Part shown: positions 46,187 to 55,949 of the stretch, one piece after another
How the letters are laid out: every line of letters starts with the position of its first letter
Numbering within the stretch: position 1 is the first letter of the stretch
Assembly (NCBI GenBank): GCA_938074605.1
Contig: CALJEI010000011.1
Coordinates: forward strand, 32,609-96,608
DNA length: 64,000 bases
Source: an uncultured Ignisphaera sp.
GTDB taxonomy: Archaea; Thermoproteota; Thermoprotei_A; Sulfolobales; Ignisphaeraceae
Direction of reading: 5' to 3'
Made by a program: the position numbers and the translations under genes
The notes under the pieces: generated by a model
What the model saw: the letters and a program-made list of their open reading frames with translations, nothing else
Told to the model about the DNA's origin: nothing
The model's database searches: none

Positions 46187-47737
46187 ATGAAGCTAGCATT
46201 TGAGGACATCTATATACCGGGTACCTCAATAATTATTGAGCGTACACTCTCAAAGCTTATTGAGAGGGGGGTTATTAGAGGCCGTATACTAATTCCAAGA
46301 GAGTTTATATATTTCTTTGAGACAATGGCTCGTAGTGGCAGTGCTATAGGTCTTCTTGGTCTAGAAGAGCTTTCAGCAATTAGAAATATTGCTAGTGAGG
46401 AGATGGGGATATCTATAGAAATTGTTGATTCTGAACATAGAACGTTTTTACAGCTTGATCAGAAGTTTCTAGATCATCTTGTAGTAGATATTGCGAAGAG
46501 GACTGGTGCCAAGGTTTTGACCCATGACAAGATACAGTATATGTCCTGCAAAGCTCTTAATGTAGATGCAATGCTTATTGAGTATGGCGATAAAGGCCTT
46601 CTATGGTTTGAGAAATACTTTGACTCTGAGACACTTAGCCTCCACATAAAGGAGGGGGCGCCGATTATGGCTAAGAAGGGTAGGCCTGGTGAATGGAGAC
46701 TTGTAGTAGTTGATGAGAATTCTATGAAGCGTAACGATGTAGAGCTATTGGTTGAGGAAATTGTTAGAAGAGCAAGATCGGGTGATGGGATTATAGAGAC
46801 TGAGAAACAGGGTTTAATGCTTATTCAATTGGGCGACTATAGAATTGTTGTTGTTTCACCACCTATAAATACTGTATATGAACTGACGATAGCAAGGCCT
46901 ATAGTTAGATTGAAGTTAGAGGAGTATAATTTGCCTGAGAAGCTTGTTAGGAGATTGGATGAAAAGGCTGAGGGTATATTGATTGCAGGTGCACCTGGTA
47001 TGGGTAAAACAACTTTTGCACAAGCTCTTGCTGAATACTATAGTAGAAAGGGGAGAATAGTAAAGACAGTAGAGTCTCCAAGGGACATGAGGCTACCAAA
47101 TATTGTATCACAGTATTCAAAATATTATGCAACATCTAGGGATCTACACGATATTCTACTAATGAGTAGACCTGACTATACAGTATTTGATGAGATGAGG
47201 GATGACGAAGATTTCATGATATATGTTGATCTAAGGCTTGCTGGTATAGGTATGATTGGAGTTGTACATGCAACATCACCTATAGATGCTATTCAGCGGT
47301 TTATTAGAAGAGTTGACATTGGTATGATACCAAGCATCATAGATACTGTTATATTCATAGATAGAGGGAGGGTTGCAAAAGTCTATGAACTTCTTCTAAC
47401 AGTAAAACTACCAACAGGTTTAAGAGAAGCTGACCTAGCTAGACCTGTAGTTGAGGTTAAAGACTTTCTAACTAGCGAATTAGAGTATGAAATCTATGTA
47501 TTTGGTGAACAAACTGTTGTTGTCCCAGTTAAGAGGGTGCAAAAAGAGCTATTTGTAGATAGAGTTACATCTATTGTTAAGAAGGTTCTTCCAGAAGCTG
47601 ATGTAAATATAGATAATGGGACTGTAGTTATAGGTATGCCAAAAAGAATCTATAGCCAGAATATAGTGAGAGTTATACGTAAATTAAAGAAAAAGTTAGA
47701 TAAAATGGGATATGATGTAGAGATAAGACTAGTTTAG
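46187..47737 (+). CDS. PINA-type ATPase (PIN + VirB11/PilT-like ATPase + KH)
   Basis: Archaeal hexameric ATPase linked to Holliday junction migration with Hjc. From ATG 46187 the protein has 516 residues: a PIN-like domain (about 1-150), an ATPase domain with Walker A AGAPGMGKTTFA (about residue 265), Walker B-like DYTVFDEMRDDEDF, GVVHATSPIDAI, and a C-terminal KH-like RNA/DNA-binding end. The frame extends upstream to 46040 across truD, but that part is non-conserved in character. hjc lies 10 kb away. Confidence 0.9.
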   Translation: MKLAFEDIYIPGTSIIIERTLSKLIERGVIRGRILIPREFIYFFETMARSGSAIGLLGLEELSAIRNIASEEMGISIEIVDSEHRTFLQLDQKFLDHLVVDIAKRTGAKVLTHDKIQYMSCKALNVDAMLIEYGDKGLLWFEKYFDSETLSLHIKEGAPIMAKKGRPGEWRLVVVDENSMKRNDVELLVEEIVRRARSGDGIIETEKQGLMLIQLGDYRIVVVSPPINTVYELTIARPIVRLKLEEYNLPEKLVRRLDEKAEGILIAGAPGMGKTTFAQALAEYYSRKGRIVKTVESPRDMRLPNIVSQYSKYYATSRDLHDILLMSRPDYTVFDEMRDDEDFMIYVDLRLAGIGMIGVVHATSPIDAIQRFIRRVDIGMIPSIIDTVIFIDRGRVAKVYELLLTVKLPTGLREADLARPVVEVKDFLTSELEYEIYVFGEQTVVVPVKRVQKELFVDRVTSIVKKVLPEADVNIDNGTVVIGMPKRIYSQNIVRVIRKLKKKLDKMGYDVEIRLV

Positions 47738-48270
47738 CCTAACAAAATCAAAAATTCTCCTTCACCACTATACATACTCTGATCTCCTTTTCATAGACTT
47801 TCTCCTCTCTATCTCTTTATTTATTAAGATTTTATTGAAGGACTTTATAGATGAACAGCGCTAAATCCACATTACTGAATACAAGATTAATTCTCCTACC
47901 TCCATCATTGAAAATACCACTATTGATGTAGGTTTGGTTTCATTGTAGTTAATGATCTTGTTATTAGAAGCTTCACAGACTTTGGTATTAAAGTTCATGT
48001 CATTGATCTCTAGTGTTCAAGGCAACCTCAACCTATAGCTTTCTCTATAGAGCTTCTTCAGCTTACTGCTATAGAGAAATCTCCATATTTTGGGTAGATG
48101 CCCTAAGTTTTCTCAAAATATCTATACCGTAAGCAAGGAAATTCTATATGATAAGAAATATCAATCCTTATAAATTTTTATAAAACCAGAACATCAATCC
48201 AAGGCTCTAAATATCTATAGCAGCTAAAGAAATATAAATTCCTACTTAAGAGATATGTCTGGGGGTATTA
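47738..48270. other. Spacer with a possible gene remnant
   Basis: 533 bp without an intact gene. A short frame around 47935-48014 reads FGFIVVNDLVIRSFTDFGIKV, protein-like but without a start. A TATA-like AAATATAAAT at 48230-48240 serves the Cys-rich microprotein that follows. Confidence 0.45.
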
Positions 48271-48438
48271 ATGCCTGTAAATAGGCCTGTAAATAGCCGT
48301 GGGGAAACTGTATGTGAAGATATATGTGATACTATTGTGGATTGTAGTAAGTGTGAGGATAGGGTGTGTGAAGATATATGTGAGGAGGTTGAGGAGCATT
48401 GTCTAAGTATATGTAGCGATTATGTTGAAAGTCTATAG
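48271..48438 (+). CDS. 55-residue acidic microprotein with repeated CX3C
   Basis: Not recognised. ATG 48271 follows GGGGGT (5-nt gap) and a TATA-like box about 35 bp upstream. It has eight cysteines in 55 residues: Cys15-Cys19, Cys25-Cys28, Cys33-Cys37 and Cys44-Cys48. Three pairs are CX3C and one is CX2C. VCEDIC occurs twice, so the protein is an internal duplication. No signal peptide or membrane segment. The spacing suits disulfide-stapled helices or metal binding. It would be missed by most gene finders. Confidence 0.7.
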   Translation: MPVNRPVNSRGETVCEDICDTIVDCSKCEDRVCEDICEEVEEHCLSICSDYVESL

Positions 48439-48931
48439 CTACCGTCACTATATATCCTAAGAAACTCATCACATATGTAATGTTCTAGTGAAAGAGAGGT
48501 AGAGCCCCCAGGTAAGACTATTTAAAATAGCTCCTAAAAATACATTAGTCTCTACATACTCAGATCTTTATGTGTAGTGCTCAAAGGTCAGCAGTGCTTG
48601 ACACACCTAACTAATAATGAAAATAAAGTTTTAAGTTATTGTTATGTGTTTATGTCATGAAATTAGGTTAGTCCAACATTTATAGTTTTTAGAGAATTTT
48701 CCAAGGGTGCGTGAAGTTGGGAAAATTTGAAGAGAAAACATAGACTATGTAGTAGCTGTTGCTAGCAACCCTCTGTTTGTAAGCAATGTTTTTTGCTAGG
48801 TTACTAGCGAGTTAGTTTGTGTAGCTAATTGGCTAATACTACAGTAGAATAAAAGGTCAGGATAGTTACTTTTGAGGATAAGATTCTATGTTTAGTTGGG
48901 TTACAGGTAGATTCTCTTTATTCTTTTCATT
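48439..48931. other. Spacer between the microprotein and pstB
   Basis: 493 bp without a gene I can support; both neighbours converge here. Base use changes towards the pst genes (fewer TATA/CTATAG runs). Confidence 0.45.
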
Positions 48932-49693
48932 TCAGCCGAACTCCCCCATTATGTATTTCCTTGTTAACTCGTGTTTGGGATTTTCGAAGATCTGTTTGGT
49001 TGGTCCATATTCTATCAATTCACCAAGATAAAAGAAGGCAGTATAGTCTGAAATACGTGCAGCTTGCTGTATGTTGTGTGTTACGATTACAATTGTATAG
49101 TTCTCCGTTAGTCTTCTGATGAGAGCCTCTATTTTTGCCGTTGATATTGGGTCAAGAGCTGAGCACGGTTCATCCATCAATAGCACCTCTGGCTCAACAG
49201 CTAAAGCCCGTGCTATACAGAGCCTTTGTTGTTGTCCACCGGAGAGATTTGCTCCAGACCTATTTAGATCATCTTTAACCTCGTCCCAAAGATTAACAAG
49301 TTCTAGGCTTTGCCTGACAGCCGTATCAAGTGCTTTCTTGTCTCTGACACCATTCAATTTTAAGCCTATAGCCACATTGTCGTATATGGACATCATTGGA
49401 AATGGGTTTGGTTTTTGAAAAACCATACCAATTTTCTTTCTTATTATAACAGGGTCAACACCTTTATCGTAAATGTTTATACCGTTAAAGATTACTTTTC
49501 CAGAAACTCGAGCGCCAGGGATTATCTCATGCATTCTATTAAGGCAACGTAAGAAGGTGGTTTTCCCACATCCAGAGGGACCTATAATAGCTGTTACAGT
49601 GTTTTCCTTAATTTCCATGTTAATGTTTTTTAGTACGTGTTTTTTACCAAACCATGCGTTTAAGTTTTCTACTTTAATCTTGGGTACTACCAA
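48932..49693 (-). CDS. pstB: Phosphate ABC transporter ATPase PstB
   Basis: ATPase of the high-affinity phosphate importer. Walker [12 protein letters not shown]-loop region [10 protein letters not shown] (typical PstB), signature [15 protein letters not shown] and Walker [14 protein letters not shown] are visible. 253 residues. Last gene of a pstSCAB operon; overlaps pstA by 7 bp. Confidence 0.97.
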   Translation of the reverse strand: MVVPKIKVENLNAWFGKKHVLKNINMEIKENTVTAIIGPSGCGKTTFLRCLNRMHEIIPGARVSGKVIFNGINIYDKGVDPVIIRKKIGMVFQKPNPFPMMSIYDNVAIGLKLNGVRDKKALDTAVRQSLELVNLWDEVKDDLNRSGANLSGGQQQRLCIARALAVEPEVLLMDEPCSALDPISTAKIEALIRRLTENYTIVIVTHNIQQAARISDYTAFFYLGELIEYGPTKQIFENPKHELTRKYIMGEFG

Positions 49694-50526
49694 CTCTTCT
49701 CCCTCATAATGATCCTAACGGCTATGTTTATTCCTAAAATAATCAATATGAGCACGAGCGCAGACCCCCAAGCAAGAGCCCTCCAACTCTCAAAAGGTGA
49801 TGTAGCGAAAATAAATACGTTTAGAGCAAGATTTGCAACAGGTCTATCTAGGCCTGCAAACCACCATCTCCAATACCCCATTGTGACGAGTATGGGCGCT
49901 GATTCCCCAGCAATCCTTGCAATAGAAAGTAGTATTCCTGTAACCACTGTTTTCCTAGCACTCCTCAAAACTATGGTGGGAATTATTTTCCATCTAGGAA
50001 GTCCTAAAGCAATAGCTGCTTCCCGAAGGCTTAGAGGCACGAGTTTTAGTGCCTCCTCAGTTGTTCTAGTCACAATTGGAATCATGATTATAGCTAATGC
50101 AAAAGCGGCTGCAATAACTGAAAAACCGATTGAACGAACAATTAATGTGTAGATAAAGACCCCAATAACTATGGATGGAATACCACTTAAAACGTCATTA
50201 AAGAACCTAACAATGACTGATAACTTATGTTCATTGTATTCACTTAGAAAAATACCAGACATCAACCCTATGGGTACTCCGATAAGAGAAGCTAAACCAA
50301 TCGTTATGAATGTTCCTTGAATAGCGTTTGCAATACCTCCTTCTTCCCCAACTGTTGGTGTTGGTTTAATGAAGAAATCGAGAGAGATAACAGAAATACC
50401 TCTCTTAACAACTTCATAGAGTATACTAAATAAGGGGATTAACACTAACACTAAAGACAAATATACAAGGAAACGCATAATGTGATCCTTGAACACTCTA
50501 AACTTGTAATGATCTAATTTTCTCAT
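49687..50526 (-). CDS. pstA: Phosphate ABC transporter permease PstA
   Basis: 279 residues with about six membrane helices and the permease EAA-like loop ([18 protein letters not shown]). [11 protein letters not shown] is a PstA/PstC mark. Overlaps pstC by 4 bp and pstB by 7 bp. Confidence 0.95.
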   Translation of the reverse strand: MRKLDHYKFRVFKDHIMRFLVYLSLVLVLIPLFSILYEVVKRGISVISLDFFIKPTPTVGEEGGIANAIQGTFITIGLASLIGVPIGLMSGIFLSEYNEHKLSVIVRFFNDVLSGIPSIVIGVFIYTLIVRSIGFSVIAAAFALAIIMIPIVTRTTEEALKLVPLSLREAAIALGLPRWKIIPTIVLRSARKTVVTGILLSIARIAGESAPILVTMGYWRWWFAGLDRPVANLALNVFIFATSPFESWRALAWGSALVLILIILGINIAVRIIMREKSW

Positions 50527-51518
50527 TCCTTAACTATCCCCCTAACTAATCTAATTGATCGCCAAACAATCAAACGTGAAAGAATGTTGATTACTAAGGT
50601 CACAAATAGTAGGACTAGGGCAATGTTAATTAGTGCACTTACGTAGAGGTCGTATGTAGCTTCTAGAAGTTCATTAGCTATTATAGCTGACATAGTATAC
50701 CATGCATCAAAAAGTGAAGATGGCCAAACCTGAAACTTATTTCCAATAATCATAGTGACAGCCATAGTTTCACCAACAGCCCTCCCAAAACCCAAAATTA
50801 CAGCTCCTATAACTCCTGAACGCGCATAGCTAACTACAGCTTTAACGGTCTCCCATTTTGTAGCGCCAAGAGCTATCATTGCTTCCCTTAGAGAATTTGG
50901 TACAGCTGAGAATAAATCTCGAAGAATGGAGGAGATGGTTGGAATAACCATTATTGCTAAAACAATACTAGCGGTAAGAAAACCACCCCCATAAATAGGT
51001 CCTGAAAATATGGGGATGAACCCAAAAAATGTTCGTAGATATAAGTAGACGTGATCTCGTAAAAATGGTATTAGGACGTATATCCCCCAAAGCCCGTAGA
51101 TAACGCTTGGAACAGCTGCTAAAAGCTCCACCAAGAAAGAAATAGCAAACCCAAACTTTTTTGGCATATATTCTGAAAGTGCTAAGCCTATCCCAAGACT
51201 TATTGGAACACTAATCAGAAGAGCTATGACTGAGGTGACAGTAGTACCTAGTATCAAGGGTAAAGCTCCAAAAACCTGAGATATTGCAGGATCCCATTTA
51301 GTTCCTATAAGGAAGTTCAATCCAAAAGTTTGGATGGAAAGCCATGATCCATTAACCAACTCGTAGACCATTAAACCTAGAAATAAGAGAACACTAGAAG
51401 CAAATAACGCACTTATAATTTTGAGGAGGCTATCACCAGTAATATGCCATTTAAGAGGTGAGGAATACTGGGTATTTAGTTTATAGAAAAAATGAGTTGT
51501 TCTAAGAGGATTTCTCAT
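50523..51518 (-). CDS. pstC: Phosphate ABC transporter permease PstC
   Basis: 331 residues, about six membrane helices, an EAA-like loop (VPNSLREAMIALGATKWE) and the PstC-typical FGALPLILGTTVTSVIALLISVPISLGIGLALSEY block. Follows pstS by 3 bp. Confidence 0.95.
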   Translation of the reverse strand: MRNPLRTTHFFYKLNTQYSSPLKWHITGDSLLKIISALFASSVLLFLGLMVYELVNGSWLSIQTFGLNFLIGTKWDPAISQVFGALPLILGTTVTSVIALLISVPISLGIGLALSEYMPKKFGFAISFLVELLAAVPSVIYGLWGIYVLIPFLRDHVYLYLRTFFGFIPIFSGPIYGGGFLTASIVLAIMVIPTISSILRDLFSAVPNSLREAMIALGATKWETVKAVVSYARSGVIGAVILGFGRAVGETMAVTMIIGNKFQVWPSSLFDAWYTMSAIIANELLEATYDLYVSALINIALVLLFVTLVINILSRLIVWRSIRLVRGIVKE

Positions 51519-51521
51519 GTT

Positions 51522-52631
51522 TCACCACTTACATAATTGTTGTCCATTGTAAGTTATCATACGGATTGTCTCCTCATTATGTGTAACTATGTTTAGTGGT
51601 AAGGGAACATAGTGTAGGTTAGACGCATATTTTTGTCCGTCATGTATAGCCCACCATAAGAACTCTACTAATGCTCTTGCTGTTGCTTCGTCCATGTTTG
51701 GTAGAACGTTTAATTCTTTATATACTAAAATGTAAGAGAAGCTTGTTATTGGGTAGGCACCTCTTGCCTGTGTGTTATTAACTATACTCTCAACAATTGA
51801 AACTCTTGACCAGCTTTCATTTCCTTTTGGTAGAGTAGTTGCAGCATATTCTGCGGCCTTAGCGAAAGATTCAATGCTTGGTTCTATAAACTCACCTGCA
51901 GCATTTTGTACATAGCCATATGTCAAGTTGTTTTTCTCTGCATATGTGAATTCCACGTATCCAATTGAATAGGGGGTTTGCAGGACAAGAGCAGCGACCC
52001 CCTCATTTCCTTTTGCTCCAAGACCAACAGGCCAGTTTACTGAAGTTCCTTTTCCAACTCTTTCTCTCCATTCTTGGCTGACGCTCGATAGATAGCTTGT
52101 CCAAATAAATGTTGTTCCACTTCCATCGGATCTGCGTACTACGACTATCTCCTTGTCTGGAAGATTAACGCCAGGGTTTATTGCAGCAAGTCTGGGATCA
52201 TTCCATTTCGTGATTTTTCCGAGGTAGATATCTGCTAGTATTTCTCCAGTAAACTTCAGTCCTTTTTGTATGCCTGGGATGTTGTATATTGGGACAACCC
52301 CACCTATAGTTATAGGTATGTGTAAAGTGTTAGGAGCTTTTGCTGCTTGAGCATCCGTGAGTGGTGCATCGCTAGCTGCAAAGAATACAGTCTTTTCAAT
52401 ATGTTGTTGAATACCTCCGCCACTTCCAATGCTTTGGTAGTTAATCTTAATGTTTGGTCTAATCTTGTTGTATTCAGCTGCCCATTTATCAATGAGTGGA
52501 AATGGAAACGTTGCACCAGCTCCATTCAACGTTATTGTTTGAGTCGACGATGCTTGTTGATAAACGAACACACTTAATGCAATCATGGCAACTATAATTA
52601 CTGCCACGACGACTATATACATAGTCTTCAT
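51522..52631 (-). CDS. pstS: Phosphate-binding protein PstS
   Basis: Extracellular phosphate receptor. The N-terminal hydrophobic segment (YIVVVAVIIVAMIALSVFVY) is a signal peptide or membrane anchor. It is followed by GAGATFPFPLIDKWAAEY, IGSGGGIQQ, and VVRRSDGSGTTFIWTSYLS, the conserved phosphate-binding block. 369 residues. A minus-strand TATA-like GATATATAAG lies at 52672-52663, about 35 bp before the start. Confidence 0.96.
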   Translation of the reverse strand: MKTMYIVVVAVIIVAMIALSVFVYQQASSTQTITLNGAGATFPFPLIDKWAAEYNKIRPNIKINYQSIGSGGGIQQHIEKTVFFAASDAPLTDAQAAKAPNTLHIPITIGGVVPIYNIPGIQKGLKFTGEILADIYLGKITKWNDPRLAAINPGVNLPDKEIVVVRRSDGSGTTFIWTSYLSSVSQEWRERVGKGTSVNWPVGLGAKGNEGVAALVLQTPYSIGYVEFTYAEKNNLTYGYVQNAAGEFIEPSIESFAKAAEYAATTLPKGNESWSRVSIVESIVNNTQARGAYPITSFSYILVYKELNVLPNMDEATARALVEFLWWAIHDGQKYASNLHYVPLPLNIVTHNEETIRMITYNGQQLCKW

Positions 52632-52684
52632 ATGTATCCCTATTGAGTATAGAATTGGGAAAAACTTATATATCTTCTCCTAAT

Positions 52685-52724
52685 AAACTATATAGTGGGT
52701 AAAGAAACTATATAGAGGTTAAAA
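52685..52724 (+). promoter_or_regulatory. Tandem 20-bp repeat between pstS and phoU
   Basis: Two adjacent 20-bp units, AAACTATATAGTGGGTAAAG and AAACTATATAGAGGTTAAAA, differ at four positions and end 1 bp before the phoU ATG. They lie in the 94-bp divergent promoter region. The regulator encoded next door has an AbrB-type DNA-binding domain, so autoregulation through these sites is a reasonable inference. The second unit also supplies a GAGGT Shine-Dalgarno sequence. Confidence 0.65.
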
Positions 52725-52725
52725 T

Positions 52726-53781
52726 ATGGTAGAACATCTAAATGAAGAAGAAGTAAGGAAGATTCAGTTTACTGGAAAATCCACCTACATAGTTTCACTC
52801 CCAAAGAAATGGGTGATTGAGTTAGGGCTAAAAGCGGGAAGCCAAGTAATAGTGTCTAGACAGAATAATTCGTTGATTATAACTCCAAAAGATATGTCTA
52901 AACCATCACCTCCAGTTGAAGCCACGATAATAATCTCAAACATGGATAATCCTGACGCAATAGCAAGAAAAATAATTTCCTTATACTTAGCGGGATATAA
53001 CTTCATTGTTGTAAGGACTAGAGATGAGTGTATAAGCGCCTTGCAAAGAAATTCTGTAAAAGAATTAGTGAGAAAAAAGCTTGTAGGGACAGAAATTACA
53101 TCAGAAACATCAAACGAAATCAGATTACAAGTATTGATAGGTTATCCAGAACTATCGGTTGAAAAAGCTCTAAAACGCATGTGTTTCATCACGGTTTCAA
53201 TGCATGACAACGCAATACAAGCGTTAAAAAACTTGGACAAAAAAATAGCTGAAGAAGTAATACAACTTGACGACGAAGTTGATCGCTTTAGTCTCTATAT
53301 AATACGACAACTAAAAGTGGCTGTACAAAATGAGAAGATCCTTAAAGACATCGGACTCTCTAGCCCGCGAGACTGTTTAGGATATAGAGTGATCGTGAAG
53401 TTTGTTGAGAGGATAGCAGATCATGCAGTAAAAATCGCCGAGCAAGTTTTATCGCTACAAGAAGAGCTAAGTGAGACAGTCTTCCGAAAAATATTTGAAG
53501 CAAGCATCTTCGCAAAAACAGCATTTGAAGACGCTATAAAATCACTCTTCAAAAAAGACTATATGCTGGCTGAGCAAGTACTTTCAAAAGTAAAAACAAT
53601 ACAAATCCTTGAGAATGAGGCAATAAAAGAAATTCAATCTAAAACCAAGCAAGCCGACATTCCAAGCATGAGAATGATATTGGAAAGCATACGAAGAACG
53701 GCAGAATATGCAAGCGATATTGCTGAAGTTGTTCTAAACCTAAATGTAGACCAAGTAATACAAGCTAGCTATCTTCAATAA
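52726..53781 (+). CDS. phoU: PhoU-type phosphate uptake regulator with AbrB domain
   Basis: 351 residues. The N-terminus (about 10-55) is a SpoVT/AbrB swapped-hairpin DNA-binding domain (KIQFTGKSTYIVSLPKKWVIELGLKAGSQVIV). Residues about 145-345 form two PhoU helical repeats with acidic metal-binding stretches (ALKNLDKKIAEEVIQLDDEVDRF). It senses phosphate status and acts on the divergent pst operon. Its end overlaps the end of the opposing gene by 17 bp. Confidence 0.92.
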   Translation: MVEHLNEEEVRKIQFTGKSTYIVSLPKKWVIELGLKAGSQVIVSRQNNSLIITPKDMSKPSPPVEATIIISNMDNPDAIARKIISLYLAGYNFIVVRTRDECISALQRNSVKELVRKKLVGTEITSETSNEIRLQVLIGYPELSVEKALKRMCFITVSMHDNAIQALKNLDKKIAEEVIQLDDEVDRFSLYIIRQLKVAVQNEKILKDIGLSSPRDCLGYRVIVKFVERIADHAVKIAEQVLSLQEELSETVFRKIFEASIFAKTAFEDAIKSLFKKDYMLAEQVLSKVKTIQILENEAIKEIQSKTKQADIPSMRMILESIRRTAEYASDIAEVVLNLNVDQVIQASYLQ

Positions 53782-54430
53782 TAGTTTCTACTCTATTTAT
53801 ATGGTGTCTAACTGTATATAGTTCTTCTTGATTAATTCTTTCTGCAACTATTTGGGCTATGGATATAGCTTCTTTTATTATATTTATCTCTGTATATAGC
53901 TGCTCTTCATACTCTTCAGCTTTTCTTAAAATCTTTACAAGTTTTGGAAGGATAGAGAATGAAAATCTTCTAAATAGCTCAATATCTGATTTAGTTAGCC
54001 TACTCTTTATACTAATAGACTTTAGCTTACTAAGCCAGTATCTAATCTGAAGAGCTTTAATTTGAATTTTCACCATAGATACTTCAGGTTCTTCATTAAC
54101 GCTATCCATGCCGATAATGGAATTTAGAATTTGTTCGATAGACTCAAGATCTCTAAACTTATACCAATGCTGATTGCTACTTCTATAAGAAGTCTCTATA
54201 ATATTGTACTCACGTTCAAGGGTTCTAAGAAGAAGGGAGGGATTATATTGAAAATCCATGGAGTTAAGCCTATCAACAAGAGTTCTATAGTCGAAGTCTC
54301 CAGGTAGCTGTCCACCTTTAAGTCTATTCTCTTTAGCGATAGCTAAAGCCGTCTTTAGTACCATAATAAACTTCTGTCCATATTTATGGTAGCACTCAAG
54401 AAGAGCTGTCCTCAAGATATTGACATCCAT
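53765..54430 (-). CDS. Conserved-looking helical protein, unknown function
   Basis: 222 residues from ATG 54430; a TTG at 54454 is in frame but less likely. Not recognised. The N-terminal half (KYGQKFIMVLKTALAIAKENRL, LGDFDYRTLVDRLNS, LLRTLEREYNIIE) reads like a helical DNA-binding or replication-type domain; the second half is a long helix with possible coiled coil. It is divergent from the DUF211 gene. Confidence 0.6.
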   Translation of the reverse strand: MDVNILRTALLECYHKYGQKFIMVLKTALAIAKENRLKGGQLPGDFDYRTLVDRLNSMDFQYNPSLLLRTLEREYNIIETSYRSSNQHWYKFRDLESIEQILNSIIGMDSVNEEPEVSMVKIQIKALQIRYWLSKLKSISIKSRLTKSDIELFRRFSFSILPKLVKILRKAEEYEEQLYTEINIIKEAISIAQIVAERINQEELYTVRHHINRVETIIEDS

Positions 54431-54616
54431 AATACTCACTATCCATATACACAAGTCTTTATGCAGCTATAAAGTCTTTACACTTAGCCTCTAGTACTAT
54501 GAGGTAAGTAAAAGTCGTATTAACACAAAAATATTATGTGTTGGTAGAACAACTTTTTAATTAATACTAATAAACTAGATGCCTAAAGCTATAAAGATAT
54601 TGGGCTGTGGAGAAGA

Positions 54617-54883
54617 ATGGGTATAACAAAACTGGTATTAGACGTATTAAAAACATTGAAGGGCCCTACGATAATAGATGTTGCACGTAGACTCCTTGAA
54701 ATAGATGGTGTTAGTAAAATAAGTATTAAGGTGAATGAGATAGATGTAGAGACGCTTACACTAACAATAACTATTGAGGGGGCTGAGATAGATTTTGATA
54801 TTATAAAGAGTATACTAGAGGATATGGGGGCTGTAATACATAGTGTTGATGAAGTTATAGCAACTAGAAATAGTGGTGTATAA
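54617..54883 (+). CDS. DUF211 family protein
   Basis: 88 residues with the ferredoxin-like pattern of DUF211: KLVLDVLKTLKGPTIIDVARRL, GVSKISIKVNEIDVET and DFDIIKSILEDMGAVIHSVDEV. Function of the family is not established. It precedes ncs6/ttuA by 17 bp and is probably co-transcribed. Confidence 0.88.
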   Translation: MGITKLVLDVLKTLKGPTIIDVARRLLEIDGVSKISIKVNEIDVETLTLTITIEGAEIDFDIIKSILEDMGAVIHSVDEVIATRNSGV

Positions 54884-54900
54884 ATTATAGATGGTGTTCT

Positions 54901-55872
54901 ATGGAGTTAAGGTGTAGTATATGTGGTGTTAAGAGGGCTGTTGCTTATCAGAGACACAGTGGGTTAAAACTGTGTAGAGATTGTCTCTATGAAGATGTAA
55001 AGAAAAGAGTTATAGATCAAATAAATAGATACTCAATGATTCTACCAGGGGATAGGGTTTTAATAGGGCTATCTGGTGGAAAGGATAGCTTTGTGTTATT
55101 AAATATACTTGCTGAGCTATACAGCCCTTCAAAACTAATAGGGCTTATGATTGAGGAGGGTATATATGGATATAATAGAGGTGAAGTGCTTGAGTATATG
55201 GAGAATATATGTAGAGAATTGGGGGTGGAGTGCATTAGAACTAGTCTAAAGAAAGACCTAGGCTATAGTGTAGATGACTATATGAAGTATCAGCTAGCTA
55301 GTAATAGCGGGTATATAGCTAGTGCATGTACATATTGTGGAATTGCAAGAAGAAGGATATTGAATAGCTATGCAAGAATGTTGGGTCTAGATAAAGTTGC
55401 TACAGGACATAATCTTGATGACGAGGTGCAGACCTATGTCATAAATATTCTAAGGGGTGACTTTATGAGACTCCTACAACTCCATCCACTAAGTAGTGTA
55501 CATAGTACTAAACTCATAAAAAGGGTAAAACCAATAAGAATGGTGTATGAGTATGAAACAGCACTACTAGCATATATGATGGGGTATAGATTTCAGGAGG
55601 TAGAATGCCCCTATATTTCAATAAGACCAACACTAAGAGTTAAGGTTAGGGAAATGCTAGTATCTCTAGAAATGTGGAGCCCAGGAGTACAGTTAAGATT
55701 TCTAGAATTTATTGACACTACACTTGAAAGTGTTGTAAAAATGGGGGTTTTTAAATCGATAGAACTTTCACACTGTAGACTCTGTGGAGAACCGACATCA
55801 CCTAATAGAGTGATTTGTAAATTCTGTGAACTAATAGATGGAATGAGGACAAGTGGTAGCTATAGGCAGTAG
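54901..55872 (+). CDS. tRNA 2-thiolation protein, TtuA/Ncs6 family
   Basis: ATP-pyrophosphatase-type enzyme that thiolates tRNA uridine. An N-terminal zinc finger CSIC...CRDC, PP-loop LIGLSGGKDSF (about residue 55), the CTYCG motif, KVATGHNLDDE, and a C-terminal zinc finger CRLC...CKFC match the family. 323 residues. U34 versus U54 specificity cannot be fixed by eye. Confidence 0.93.
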   Translation: MELRCSICGVKRAVAYQRHSGLKLCRDCLYEDVKKRVIDQINRYSMILPGDRVLIGLSGGKDSFVLLNILAELYSPSKLIGLMIEEGIYGYNRGEVLEYMENICRELGVECIRTSLKKDLGYSVDDYMKYQLASNSGYIASACTYCGIARRRILNSYARMLGLDKVATGHNLDDEVQTYVINILRGDFMRLLQLHPLSSVHSTKLIKRVKPIRMVYEYETALLAYMMGYRFQEVECPYISIRPTLRVKVREMLVSLEMWSPGVQLRFLEFIDTTLESVVKMGVFKSIELSHCRLCGEPTSPNRVICKFCELIDGMRTSGSYRQ

Positions 55873-55949
55873 TTAATAGTAGCTGGTTTAAGAATGCATA
55901 AGGTATTTAATAGTGTATGGTTTAGTGTATATTATTTAGGTGTGTATTT

